Source: Undibacterium sp049340185
GTDB taxonomy: Bacteria; Pseudomonadota; Gammaproteobacteria; Burkholderiales; Burkholderiaceae_D
Reading direction: 5' to 3'
Length of the DNA: 64,000 bases
NCBI RefSeq assembly: GCF_049340185.1
Contig: NZ_JBMPPC010000004.1
Location: 186,001-250,000 of the forward strand
Below are positions 8,373 through 17,685 of the stretch, piece by piece; the stretch's first letter is position 1, and each line of letters begins with the position of its first letter. Both the position numbers and the translations under genes were made by a program. The notes beneath the pieces were generated by a model, which was given only the letters and a program-made list of their open reading frames with translations, had not been told where the DNA came from and ran no database searches.

Positions 8373-9245
8373 ATGTCCATCATTGCCCCAGCACAGGTTA
8401 ACAGCCCGCCTATCCGTAATGCCATGACCATTGATGTGGAAGATTATTTCCAGGTCTCGGCATTTGCGCCTCATATTTCGCGTGATAGCTGGACTAACTT
8501 GCCATGCAGGGTTGAGCGGAACATCGACTGCATCCTTGCACTGCTGAGCGCGTCTCAAGTCAAGGCTACATTTTTCACCCTTGGCTGGATTGCTGAGCGC
8601 TATCCAGCATTAGTCAAACGAATTGTGGCGGAAGGACATGAGCTAGCCAGTCATGGATATGGCCATTTACGTGCGTCAGATCAGACACCGGATGAGTTCC
8701 GGGAAGATGTCAGCAGCAGTAAAAAAATTCTCGAAGATCTGGGTGGACAAGCAGTGCTGGGCTACCGCGCCCCAAGTTTTTCTATCGGCACCCAAAATCT
8801 GTGGGCCCTGGATGTTTTATTGAATACGGGCTATCGCTACAGCTCCAGCATCTATCCTATTCAGCATGATCATTACGGCATGCCGAGTGCGCCACGTTTT
8901 AGTTTTTATCCTAACGGCCAGGATGGCTTACTGGAATTGCCGATTACCACGGTACGTTTCATGCAGAAAAATTTTCCTGCTGGCGGCGGCGGTTATTTCC
9001 GTCTGTTTCCGTACCAGCTCTCTCGCTGGTTGTTACGACGTGTGAATCAACAAGATAAGCAATCCGGCATTTTCTACTTCCATCCATGGGAAGTAGATCC
9101 TGAGCAGCCGCGTCAGGAAAATATAGGCTGGAAAACTCGCTTCCGTCACTACGTGAATCTAGATAGAACCGAAAATCGTCTCAAAGCCTTGACCAAAGAT
9201 TTCCAATGGGATCGCATGGACCGTATCTTTTTACCCAACACATGA
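8373..9245 (+). CDS. XrtA-system polysaccharide deacetylase (TIGR03006-like)
   Basis: This 290-residue NodB-fold carbohydrate esterase has the metal-binding motif ITIDVEDYF-like at 18-24 (MTIDVEDYF), followed by TFFTLGWIAERYP, the HxxxH motif SHGYGH and the substrate motif GYRAPSFSIG. The C-terminal part carries the extension seen in this subfamily (GGGYFRLFPY, FYFHPWEVDPEQP, and a RTENRL tail). No signal peptide is visible, so it probably acts on lipid-linked or nucleotide-linked sugar precursors at the cytoplasmic side, as proposed for XrtA-locus members. Its stop overlaps the next start (ATGA at 9242-9245). Confidence 0.92.
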   Translation: MSIIAPAQVNSPPIRNAMTIDVEDYFQVSAFAPHISRDSWTNLPCRVERNIDCILALLSASQVKATFFTLGWIAERYPALVKRIVAEGHELASHGYGHLRASDQTPDEFREDVSSSKKILEDLGGQAVLGYRAPSFSIGTQNLWALDVLLNTGYRYSSSIYPIQHDHYGMPSAPRFSFYPNGQDGLLELPITTVRFMQKNFPAGGGGYFRLFPYQLSRWLLRRVNQQDKQSGIFYFHPWEVDPEQPRQENIGWKTRFRHYVNLDRTENRLKALTKDFQWDRMDRIFLPNT

Positions 9246-10339
9246 ATTCCATGACTGACACATTGACGGCCAATCCGGCTGCCATGACTTTACCCGCCTC
9301 CGCGCCTGCCCAGATTTCTCTCAAGCTGCTGCAACCACAAGATTACGCCCGCTGGGATGCCTTTGTGGTGCGATGTCCAGATGCGACTTTTTTTCACCGT
9401 GCTGGCTGGCAGCCTGTCATTGAAAAAGCATTTGGCCACCGTACCTGGTTTTATTACGCAGAAGCACATGGTGAAATTCTCGGTGTTTTGCCGCTTGCAG
9501 AAATCAAGAGCAGCTTATTCGGCCATTCACTAGTCGCCCTGCCCTTTTGCGTATATGGCGGTGTCGCGGCCATATCTGCCGAAGCCAAGAGTTTGCTGAG
9601 CCAGGCGGCACAGGCCTTGGCAAAAACACTAAAAGTAGGTCACCTCGAGTACCGCAGTATCACGCCACAAGAAAAAGACTGGCATAGCAAAGAGCTGTAT
9701 GTCACTTTCCGTAAAGCGATTGATCCCGACGAAGAAACAAATATGCTAGCCATACCGCGCAAGCAGCGTGCAATGGTGCGCAAGGGTATTAAGGCTGGCT
9801 TGGTCAGCGAAATTGATCAGGAGATTGATCGTTTTTTTTACGCATACTCCACCAGTGTGCATCGGCTTGGCACGCCGGTCTTTTCAAAGAAATTTTTCCG
9901 TCTGTTAAAACAAACCTTTGGTGATGACTGCGAAATTATGACTATCGTCAGTCCACAAGGAACAACTGTCGCCAGCGTCATGAGCTTCTATTTCCGTGAT
10001 GAAGTCTTACCGTATTATGGCGGCGGCACGCATGAGGCAAGAGATGTTGCCGGTAATGATTTCATGTATTGGGAATTGATGCGCAGAGCTTGTGCCAGAT
10101 CGTATAAAGTATTTGATTTTGGCCGTAGCAAATTAGGAACAGGTGCCTTTGATTTCAAAAAAAATTGGGGCTTTGAACCGCAAGCACTGCATTATGAATA
10201 CCAGCTGCATAGCGCAGCATCTTTGCCGGATAACAATCCACTGAACCCGAAATACCAGCTATTTATCAAGATGTGGCAAAAAATGCCGCTTGCCCTGGCA
10301 AATCTCATCGGTCCCCACATCGTCAAGAACCTGGGTTAA
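9242..10339 (+). CDS. FemAB-family XrtA/PEP-CTERM system protein
   Basis: I chose the ATG at 9242 because it forms the ATGA overlap with the deacetylase stop; an in-frame ATG at 9206 lies inside that gene. The 365-residue product has the duplicated GNAT-like fold of FemAB peptidyltransferases (for example DAFVVRCPDATFFHRAGWQPVIEKAFGH, and the C-terminal VFDFGRSKLGTGAFDFKKNWG). FemAB proteins transfer amino acids from aminoacyl-tRNA. The XrtA-linked branch (TIGR03019) is universal in these loci, and its acceptor is unknown. It may add an aminoacyl group to the exopolysaccharide. It is followed by a glycosyltransferase after a 7-bp gap. Confidence 0.9.
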   Translation: MNSMTDTLTANPAAMTLPASAPAQISLKLLQPQDYARWDAFVVRCPDATFFHRAGWQPVIEKAFGHRTWFYYAEAHGEILGVLPLAEIKSSLFGHSLVALPFCVYGGVAAISAEAKSLLSQAAQALAKTLKVGHLEYRSITPQEKDWHSKELYVTFRKAIDPDEETNMLAIPRKQRAMVRKGIKAGLVSEIDQEIDRFFYAYSTSVHRLGTPVFSKKFFRLLKQTFGDDCEIMTIVSPQGTTVASVMSFYFRDEVLPYYGGGTHEARDVAGNDFMYWELMRRACARSYKVFDFGRSKLGTGAFDFKKNWGFEPQALHYEYQLHSAASLPDNNPLNPKYQLFIKMWQKMPLALANLIGPHIVKNLG

Positions 10340-10346
10340 TCGTCCC

Positions 10347-11555
10347 ATGACACAAAACCCCAAACAAGCTTTGCTATTGTTGGTGCACCGGATTCCATTT
10401 CCGCCAAATAAGGGCGATAAGATTCGGTCGTATCATTTGCTCAAGCATCTGGCGAAAAAATATCAGATTCATCTTGCTTGCTTCGTTGATGACGCTAACG
10501 ACATACAGCATATTGAAACGGTCAGACAATGGTGTGACGACACCCATTTCGAGAGACTGAATCCAGCTACTGCAAAAATCGCCAGCCTGACTGCATTATT
10601 AAGCGACCGTCCTTTGTCGCTCGATTATTACCGTAGCAAAGCCATGCAAGACTGGGTCAATACGACCGTCAGCAAGCATCAAATCGACAAGCTTGTCGTA
10701 TTTTCTTCCGTGATGGCACAGTTTGTCGAACAGATGTCAACGCTCACGCGTGTCATTGATTTCGTCGATATTGACTCTGATAAATGGCGGCAATACGCAG
10801 AGAAAAAAAGCTTCCCAATGAACTGGCTATACCGGCGTGAGGGGCGCTGTCTATTGCATTATGAGCGCCGTATCGCACGCGAATGTGATGCGTCCTTATT
10901 CGTATCGGAGGCAGAAGCTGATCTGTTCCGGCAACTAGCTCCTGAGAGCACAGATAAAATCGGCTTCTTCAATAACGGTGTCGATACGGAGTATTTTTCA
11001 CCTGAACATGCTCTGGATAATCCATACCACGCGCAAGATCTGGTTATCGTATTTACCGGCGCAATGGATTACTGGCCGAACATCGATGCTGTGACATGGT
11101 TTACGCAAGCAATTTTTCCACTGATTCGACATAAACATCCCGATGCCCTGTTCTATATCGTCGGCACCCGACCGGCCGAGCAGGTGAAAGCTCTGGCGCA
11201 ATTACCGGGCGTGCGGGTCACCGGCTCTGTGCCAGATGTCAGGCCTTATCTCGCTCACGCTAAAGTTGCCGTTGCCCCTTTACGTATCGCCCGCGGGATA
11301 CAAAATAAAGTGCTGGAAGCAATGGCAATGGCAAAAGCCGTCATTGTGTCACCGCAAGCACTCGAAGGCATCGATGCCGCCATCGGCGAAGAGTTAATTC
11401 TGGCAGAAGACGAAAACAGTTTTGCCCATGCGGTATCTGTTGCTTTAGAAAAAACCGATACAGCGCTAGAAAAAGCAGCACGCCTCAGAGTCATCGCCAG
11501 ATACAACTGGGATGCGAATCTTCAGAAAGTAGATGCTGCGTTGGAGTCGATATAG
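10347..11555 (+). CDS. XrtA-system glycosyltransferase (TIGR03087-like)
   Basis: This is a 402-residue GT-B glycosyltransferase of the GT4 class. The ATG at 10347 was chosen because it lies just after the FemAB stop; an upstream start at 10290 would overlap that gene by 50 bp. Near the N-terminus is HRIPFPPNKGDKIRSYHLLKHLA, the family signature. The donor-binding half has VFTGAMDYWPNIDAV, PDALFYIVGTRPAEQVKAL and VAPLRIARGIQNKVLEAMAMAKAV, including the acidic E of the EAMA motif. It works on the cytoplasmic side, adding a sugar to the growing lipid-linked repeat. No membrane segments are present. Confidence 0.9.
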   Translation: MTQNPKQALLLLVHRIPFPPNKGDKIRSYHLLKHLAKKYQIHLACFVDDANDIQHIETVRQWCDDTHFERLNPATAKIASLTALLSDRPLSLDYYRSKAMQDWVNTTVSKHQIDKLVVFSSVMAQFVEQMSTLTRVIDFVDIDSDKWRQYAEKKSFPMNWLYRREGRCLLHYERRIARECDASLFVSEAEADLFRQLAPESTDKIGFFNNGVDTEYFSPEHALDNPYHAQDLVIVFTGAMDYWPNIDAVTWFTQAIFPLIRHKHPDALFYIVGTRPAEQVKALAQLPGVRVTGSVPDVRPYLAHAKVAVAPLRIARGIQNKVLEAMAMAKAVIVSPQALEGIDAAIGEELILAEDENSFAHAVSVALEKTDTALEKAARLRVIARYNWDANLQKVDAALESI

Positions 11556-11610
11556 TAGTAAAAATGCAATATAATTAAACTATTCTATTCTTCACGGCAA
11601 AGGATTATCC

Positions 11611-13128
11611 TTGACTGCTACATCAACACCACCTTTGCCCTATCCGGCCTTGCTAGCGATACTAGTTGTATTGCTAGCGCCATTCCTCATTTATTTCAGC
11701 ACCGCACAATCGATCGTCTCTGTATGGAACCAGTCAGAAACCTTCGCGCATGGCTATATCATTTTGCCTATCAGCCTCTGGCTTATCTGGAAGCGTAAAG
11801 CAGTCATTCAGCGCATGACGCCGCAACCGTATTGGCCAGGCTTATTAGCACTGGCAGCATGTGGATTTGGCTGGTTGCTTGCGGAATTAGGTGATGTACA
11901 GGTCGTAAGACAATATATGTTTGTAGCGATGATCCCAGCGATTGTGATCGTCGTACTCGGCTGGCAAATCGCATGGGCACTCGCTTTCCCGCTATTTTTC
12001 CTGCTGCTGGCAGTCCCGTTTGGCGAAATATTTATCGCTCCGCTCATTGATTTTACTGCGGACTTTACCGTAATTGCGCTGCAATTTACCGGCATCCCTG
12101 TGCTACGTGACGGTAGCAGTTTTTCCATCCCTTCCGGTAACTGGTCTGTTGTCGAAGCATGTAGTGGCGTCAGGTATTTAATCTCCTCGATTACCCTAGG
12201 ATGTTTATATGCGTATCTGACTTACCATTCAACCTGGCGACGCGTCTGGTTCATTCTGGCCTCTATCATTGTGCCTATCATCGCCAATGGCTTACGCGCT
12301 TACATGATCGTCATGCTGGGACATCTAAGCGGCATGAAACTCGCTGTCGGTGTCGATCATTTGATTTATGGCTGGATCTTCTTCGGTATCGTCATGTTCT
12401 TTATGTTCTGGCTAGGCAGTTTCTGGCGCGACGACCAAGATACGGCCGACGATATTCCCGCGGCACTGACCAGCCATTCACCTGCCTCAACAAGTCGACT
12501 TGCTTCCGCGTCACTCGTCGCTATCTCATGCCTCGCCCTATGGCCAGCTTATGCAGCCTATGTCTCGCAACTCAATCTAAATCAAACTGCGATTCATATT
12601 GATGATCTGTCAGTGTCATGGAAAGAATCATCGCCTCTCACAACGTGGCGCCCCAGCTTTTTACCTGGCAGCGCTGTGCTCGATAAATCTTATCTGGATG
12701 GCACCCAGACAGTCGGCGTGCTGATCAACTATTACCGGAACCAGAATCGTGACTCAGCTGTCATCAGCACACTCAATGAAATGGTACAGGATCATGACCG
12801 TAACTGGCTCAGGACCCATAGCGAAACCCGTACCGTAAATCTGGATGGACAAAGTCTGACAGTGCGTGAAACCTATATCAAAGGGTCGACAGAGTCGCTG
12901 CTTGTCTGGGACTGGTATTGGATAGATGGTCAATTCACTGCCAATAAATATGTTGGCAAAGTATTACAGACCAAAGCGAAATTCTTCTTACAAGGTGACG
13001 ACGCGGCATCCATACTGATCTATGCACCTTATGCAGAAAAACCTGATGAGGCACGTAAAGCCATGCAGCAATTTATGCAGGCGCATCTGAGCTCGATTAC
13101 AAAAACACTGCAAGCGAATAAAAAGTAA
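11611..13128 (+). CDS. xrtA: Exosortase A fused to EpsI domain
   Basis: This 505-residue polytopic inner-membrane cysteine transpeptidase/protease recognises PEP-CTERM tails. It starts at TTG with AAAGGATTA as ribosome-binding site. The exosortase core spans about residues 12-275 with roughly eight transmembrane helices. The catalytic triad is visible as Cys184 (VEACSGVRYL), Arg229 (NGLRAYM) and His250 (GVDHLIYGW). Residues about 300-505 form a periplasmic EpsI domain (from SWKESSPLTTW through INYYRNQNRDSAVIS). EpsI is encoded as a separate gene in some systems and is fused here, as is common for XrtA. The gene sits in the middle of the glycosyltransferase operon and overlaps the next start by one base. 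Confidence 0.95.
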   Translation: MTATSTPPLPYPALLAILVVLLAPFLIYFSTAQSIVSVWNQSETFAHGYIILPISLWLIWKRKAVIQRMTPQPYWPGLLALAACGFGWLLAELGDVQVVRQYMFVAMIPAIVIVVLGWQIAWALAFPLFFLLLAVPFGEIFIAPLIDFTADFTVIALQFTGIPVLRDGSSFSIPSGNWSVVEACSGVRYLISSITLGCLYAYLTYHSTWRRVWFILASIIVPIIANGLRAYMIVMLGHLSGMKLAVGVDHLIYGWIFFGIVMFFMFWLGSFWRDDQDTADDIPAALTSHSPASTSRLASASLVAISCLALWPAYAAYVSQLNLNQTAIHIDDLSVSWKESSPLTTWRPSFLPGSAVLDKSYLDGTQTVGVLINYYRNQNRDSAVISTLNEMVQDHDRNWLRTHSETRTVNLDGQSLTVRETYIKGSTESLLVWDWYWIDGQFTANKYVGKVLQTKAKFFLQGDDAASILIYAPYAEKPDEARKAMQQFMQAHLSSITKTLQANKK

Positions 13129-14297
13129 TGGCTGAGGACACAATTCCATTGGTGGTACACCTAATCTACCGGCTTGATTTCGGGGGACTGGAAACCTTGT
13201 TGGTTGATTGCATTAACCACATGCCAGCAAAAAAATACAGACATGCCGTCGTTTGCCTGACAAATCACAGCGTATTTTCAGAAAAAATCACCCGTAAAGA
13301 CGTACAAATTTTTGATTTAAATAAGCCAGCCGGATTAGGTTTGGGCACCCATATGACGCTCTGGAAATTGCTGCGTAAGCTGCGTCCGGCGATTTTGCAT
13401 ACGTATAACTTGTCCGCTAATGAATATGCCTTCACCGCTAGCCTGGCTGGCGTTCCTGTGCGTATTCATGCGGAACACGGGCGCGATATCAATGATCCCT
13501 CAGGACTCAACCGCAAACATAATCTGCTGCGTCGCTGGATGACACCGTTTATTGATCAATATGTCACCGTATCGCAGGATTTATATCACTGGCTTCAACA
13601 AATCATTCGAGTACCAGACGAAAAAAATCTGCTAATACATAACGGTGTCGATACGCAGCGTTTTTCTCCCGATAACGACATCACCGCCACCACACCATGG
13701 CCTGCTGATTGTTTCGTCATCGGTACCGTCGGCAGAGCACAAGATATTAAAAATCAATCCGGCTTAATACGCGCTTTTATTCTGTTACGTCATGCTTTAC
13801 CTGAGTATCAGGACAAATTACGGCTGAGCATCATCGGTGATGGACCTTTGCTTCCCGCCCTCCGGCAGCAAGTCGCTGATGCGGGTATCAGCGATGTGGT
13901 CTGGCTGCCAGGTGCACGCTCGGATATTGCCAGCATCATGCGCGGCTTTAGCCTGTTCACCTTGCCATCACTGGCAGAAGGCACGCCAGTCACCTTGCTT
14001 GAAGCAATGTCCTCGGGACTAGCGGTCGTCGCCTCAAGGGTAGGTGGTATCCCTGAAGTCATACAAGATGGTATGCATGGCGCAATGGTCGCTGCGGGTG
14101 ATGATGCGGCTTTCAGTAAGGCGTTCGCCGGCTACTGCCAGCAACCAGTCTTGCTTAAGCAGCATGGCATGGCAGCAAGCCAATACATCAGACAAAAATT
14201 CAGCGTCACTGCAATGGTGAACTCGTATGCGGATTTATACGATGCCTTATGCAAAAACAAATTCAAGGAAAGTAGTAAGCCATGTGTGGAATCGTAG
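13128..14297 (+). CDS. XrtA-system glycosyltransferase (TIGR03088-like)
   Basis: This 389-residue GT4-family enzyme has an N-terminal HLIYRLDFGGLETLLVDCIN signature, HTYNLSANEYAFTA and HAEHGRD. The C-terminal donor-binding motifs are GTVGRAQDIKNQ, LSIIGDGPLLPAL, and SLAEGTPVTLLEAMSSG with the conserved glutamate. It is cytoplasmic and adds a sugar to the exopolysaccharide repeat. It begins at the TAATG overlap with xrtA and overlaps the next gene by 16 bp, consistent with tight coupling in one operon. Confidence 0.92.
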   Translation: MAEDTIPLVVHLIYRLDFGGLETLLVDCINHMPAKKYRHAVVCLTNHSVFSEKITRKDVQIFDLNKPAGLGLGTHMTLWKLLRKLRPAILHTYNLSANEYAFTASLAGVPVRIHAEHGRDINDPSGLNRKHNLLRRWMTPFIDQYVTVSQDLYHWLQQIIRVPDEKNLLIHNGVDTQRFSPDNDITATTPWPADCFVIGTVGRAQDIKNQSGLIRAFILLRHALPEYQDKLRLSIIGDGPLLPALRQQVADAGISDVVWLPGARSDIASIMRGFSLFTLPSLAEGTPVTLLEAMSSGLAVVASRVGGIPEVIQDGMHGAMVAAGDDAAFSKAFAGYCQQPVLLKQHGMAASQYIRQKFSVTAMVNSYADLYDALCKNKFKESSKPCVES

Positions 14298-16246
14298 GCA
14301 TTATTGATACGCTGGGTACGCGCGACATCGACGCGCAAGTACTAGCACGCATGAACGAGAGTCAATTGCATCGAGGACCTGACGAAGGATCCCTGCATCG
14401 TGAGCCAGGCGTCGGTTTCGGCCACCGCCGCCTGTCCGTGATCGATCTGGCATCCGGCTTGCAACCGCTGTTTAACGAAGATCATAGCGTCGTCGTCGTA
14501 TTCAACGGTGAGATCTATAACTACAGAGAATTAATGACCGAGCTGACTCAGCTTGGGCATGTGTTCCGCACACGCTGCGATACCGAGGTCATTGTTCACG
14601 CGTGGGAACAATGGGGTGAAAGCTGTGTATCCCGTTTTCGTGGCATGTTCGCATTCGGCCTCTGGGACAGAAATCAGAAAACCTTATTTCTGGGCCGCGA
14701 TCATATAGGCGTAAAACCGATGTTCTACGCATTGCTGCCAGATGGTCATTTTGTCTTTGGCTCTGAACTGAAATCACTGATGACCTTCCCTGCGCTATCG
14801 CGCAAACTGAATCCTCAGGCAGTTGAAGACTTTTTTGCTTATGGTTATATTCCAGAACCAAAAACCATTTTTCATGATGCGTTCAAACTCAGTCCTGGTC
14901 ATACCATCACACTCAAAGCAGGTGACAATCAGATTCATCAACGACGTTTTTGGGATCTGCCATTCACGCCACTGGCGCCACTGACCGAGCAGGAAGCAAC
15001 AAACGAACTCGTAGACCGCTTGCGTGAATCAGTTCAAAGCCAGATGGAAGCCGAAGTGCCACTGGGAGCGTTTCTATCAGGCGGAGTCGATTCGAGCGCC
15101 GTGGTTGCGATGATGGCTGAGCAAAATAAAGATATGGTCAACACGTGCTCCATCGCTTTTAATGATCCGAGTTACGACGAATCTACGTTTGCCAATCAAG
15201 TCGCTCAACGGTATCAGACCCGTCATCACACCGAGACCGTTGATACAAACGATTATGGTCTGATCGACACACTGGCCGCACTGTACGACGAACCTTATGC
15301 AGATAGCTCAGCAATTCCGACCTATCGCGTCTGCCAGCTCGCCAGAAAGCGTGTCACCGTGGCTTTGTCAGGCGATGGCGGAGATGAAAATTTTGCCGGT
15401 TATCGTCGCTACCGGTATGCGATGGCAGAACAAAAAGTCCGCTCGCTGCTGCCGCTCTCATTTCGTCAGCCGGTCTTTGGTATGCTTGGAAAACTGTATC
15501 CCAAAGCAGATTGGGCACCGCGTGTCTTTCGCGCAAAGACAACCTTTGAAGCCCTGGCACGTGATCTTGTCGAAGGCTATTTTCACGGCGTGTCCATCAT
15601 GCCGGACCGGGTACGGGACCAGTTATTCAGCCCGCACTTCCGCAAGGACTTACAAGGCTATCAGGCAATAGAGGTCATGCGCGCTCATGCCGCCAAATCA
15701 CCGACAGATGATCCGCTATCGCTGATTCAATATCTGGATTTTAAAACCTATTTGCCTGGTGACATCCTGACAAAAGTCGATCGTGCCAGCATGGCGCACT
15801 CACTGGAAGTACGTGTGCCTTTGCTAGACCACAAGCTAGTGGAATGGATCTCGGGATTGCCATCGTCAATCAAATTGCATCAGGGCGAGGGAAAATATAT
15901 TTTCAAGAAAGCGCTTGAGCCGTATCTGCCAAATGATATTTTATATCGTCCCAAAATGGGTTTCTCGATTCCGCTGGCAAGCTGGTTACGCGGGCCACTT
16001 AAACAGAGTACACGGGATGCAGTGCTCGGTCCTATGATGGCAGATACTGGCATCTTCAATATGAGCTTCCTGACCGATATGGTAGAGCAGCATCAGTCCG
16101 GCGTACGTGATTACACGGCACCGCTATGGACGCTGCTAATGTTTGCGGCCTTTCTGAAAAACGTCTTGCCAGACGATGCCAATACCCGTGCCAACATCCG
16201 TGATTTGCTTAATCCGCAATTACATTCACTGAATCACCAGGACTGA
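14282..16246 (+). CDS. XrtA-associated asparagine-synthase-like amidotransferase
   Basis: This 654-residue protein has a class II glutamine amidotransferase domain (MCGIVGIID, catalytic Cys2; HRRLSVIDL; GEIYNYREL) over about 1-200. A synthetase domain follows with the ATP-pyrophosphatase loop SGGVDSS at 266-272. It belongs to the amidotransferase type that accompanies XrtA loci rather than to the housekeeping AsnB. It presumably activates a carboxyl group with ATP and transfers glutamine-derived ammonia to it, for example on a uronic acid of the polymer. The acceptor is unknown. It lies between two glycosyltransferases in the operon. Confidence 0.93.
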   Translation: MCGIVGIIDTLGTRDIDAQVLARMNESQLHRGPDEGSLHREPGVGFGHRRLSVIDLASGLQPLFNEDHSVVVVFNGEIYNYRELMTELTQLGHVFRTRCDTEVIVHAWEQWGESCVSRFRGMFAFGLWDRNQKTLFLGRDHIGVKPMFYALLPDGHFVFGSELKSLMTFPALSRKLNPQAVEDFFAYGYIPEPKTIFHDAFKLSPGHTITLKAGDNQIHQRRFWDLPFTPLAPLTEQEATNELVDRLRESVQSQMEAEVPLGAFLSGGVDSSAVVAMMAEQNKDMVNTCSIAFNDPSYDESTFANQVAQRYQTRHHTETVDTNDYGLIDTLAALYDEPYADSSAIPTYRVCQLARKRVTVALSGDGGDENFAGYRRYRYAMAEQKVRSLLPLSFRQPVFGMLGKLYPKADWAPRVFRAKTTFEALARDLVEGYFHGVSIMPDRVRDQLFSPHFRKDLQGYQAIEVMRAHAAKSPTDDPLSLIQYLDFKTYLPGDILTKVDRASMAHSLEVRVPLLDHKLVEWISGLPSSIKLHQGEGKYIFKKALEPYLPNDILYRPKMGFSIPLASWLRGPLKQSTRDAVLGPMMADTGIFNMSFLTDMVEQHQSGVRDYTAPLWTLLMFAAFLKNVLPDDANTRANIRDLLNPQLHSLNHQD

Positions 16247-16254
16247 CAACACTC

Positions 16255-17469
16255 ATGCGTATCCTGCATATCCTCGACCATTCGATACCGCTACACAGCG
16301 GCTACACCTTCAGAACGATCTCTATTCTGAAAGAGCAGCGTGCCTTGGGATGGGAAACGTTTCACCTGACCAGCCCGAAACAGACGAATTATACGAAGCC
16401 TGAGGAAGACGTTGATGGCTGGCATTTTTTCCGTACGCAGCGTAGTGCCGGGATGCTCGCCAAACTACCGGTACTGAACCAGTTAGCAGTGATTAACAGT
16501 CTTGCAAAACGTTTGCTGGAAGTCGCGAAACAAATCAAGCCCGATGTCCTACATGCTCACTCCCCCGCACTGAATGCGATCGCCGCTCTCAGGGTGGGAC
16601 GTGCATTAGGTATCCCTGTTGTTTATGAAATCCGGGCCTTTTGGGAAGATGCGGCAGTCGATCACGGCACCAGCACAGAATGGGGTCTGCGATACAGGCT
16701 CACACGAGCAATGGAAACCTATGCAATTCGTAAGGTCGATGCTGTCACAACGATCTGCGAAGGTCTACGCAGCGATATCGTACAGCGCGGTATACCGGCG
16801 TCAAAAGTGACTGTGATCCCTAATGCGGTCAACATCGAGAATTTCCGTGTGGGAGAGACTGCGGACTTGAAACTGTCCAAAGAGCTGGGGCTCGATGGAA
16901 AAGTAACGCTGGGTTTTATCGGTTCATTCTACGCATACGAAGGCTTACTGATATTGCTTGAAGCCCTGCCGCTAATGCTGAAAAAAAATCCGGATATCCG
17001 TATTCTGCTCGTCGGTGGCGGACAACAAGAAGCCGCACTACGAGCACTGGCAAATCAATTGAATATCGCCAGCCATATCATTTTCACCGGACGTGTGCCG
17101 CATGATCAGGTACAGCGCTATTACAACCTGGTCGACGTCTTGGTCTATCCACGCCTACGCATGCGCCTTACTGAGTTAGTCACGCCCTTAAAGCCGCTTG
17201 AAGCCATGGCACAAGGCCGCCTGCTGGCAGCCTCTGACGTAGGCGGGCATCTGGAACTGATCAAAGACGGTGTGACTGGCGTGCTATTCCAGGCGGATAA
17301 TCCACAAGATCTGGCAGAGAAAGTAGTAGATCTGATTGAAAAATCAGAACGCTGGTCTGGATTACGCAAGGCGGCGAGAGAATTTGTAGAGACAGAAAGA
17401 AACTGGAAAGTCAGCGTGGCCAGATACCAGACGATCTATCCAGCCCTGATCAAGGCAAAGAAAATCTAA
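16255..17469 (+). CDS. XrtA-system glycosyltransferase (TIGR04063-like)
   Basis: This is a 404-residue GT4 glycosyltransferase. The N-terminus MRILHILDHSIPLHSGYTFR is typical of this XrtA-linked family. Other motifs are HAHSPALNAIAALRVGRALG, YEIRAFWEDAAVDHGT, the donor-site LGFIGSFYAYEGL, ILLVGGGQQEAAL, and YPRLRMRLTELVTPLKPLEAMAQGR with the conserved glutamate. It is the last gene of the main plus-strand operon. No hairpin terminator is evident before the next gene, which starts 216 bp downstream. Confidence 0.92.
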   Translation: MRILHILDHSIPLHSGYTFRTISILKEQRALGWETFHLTSPKQTNYTKPEEDVDGWHFFRTQRSAGMLAKLPVLNQLAVINSLAKRLLEVAKQIKPDVLHAHSPALNAIAALRVGRALGIPVVYEIRAFWEDAAVDHGTSTEWGLRYRLTRAMETYAIRKVDAVTTICEGLRSDIVQRGIPASKVTVIPNAVNIENFRVGETADLKLSKELGLDGKVTLGFIGSFYAYEGLLILLEALPLMLKKNPDIRILLVGGGQQEAALRALANQLNIASHIIFTGRVPHDQVQRYYNLVDVLVYPRLRMRLTELVTPLKPLEAMAQGRLLAASDVGGHLELIKDGVTGVLFQADNPQDLAEKVVDLIEKSERWSGLRKAAREFVETERNWKVSVARYQTIYPALIKAKKI

Positions 17470-17523
17470 GCCTGATCTATCGAACTGGCGTGAGCAAGGC
17501 CAACAGATCTGGAGCAGATGTAC

Positions 17524-17578
17524 GTTGAATGAGTGTTGAATTAGCACTGAATCAGTATTGAACAGGTATCAAATAGCT
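17524..17578 (+). repeat. Five 11-bp phased TTGAAT-type repeats
   Basis: Five consecutive 11-bp units (GTTGAATGAGT, GTTGAATTAGC, ACTGAATCAGT, ATTGAACAGGT, ATCAAATAGCT) keep a TTGAAT-like core in exact 11-bp register, decaying toward the 3' end. The array ends 108 bp before the acyltransferase start. The spacing of about one helical turn would put a protein on one face of the DNA. A related array lies upstream of the lipoprotein gene near 37,900. Confidence 0.7.
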
Positions 17579-17685
17579 GCCCTCGCACTTCCATCAAGTT
17601 TTACAAATTTTCTTAGATTCACATAAGCGGAAAAACTAAGACAGGTGAGCCATTTCGTCGATATACCTCATGACGAATCGCAATT

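Noticed and set aside
10290..10346. Upstream start for the TIGR03087-like glycosyltransferase
   Set aside because: It would overlap the FemAB gene by 50 bp; the ATG at 10347 lies just after that gene's stop.
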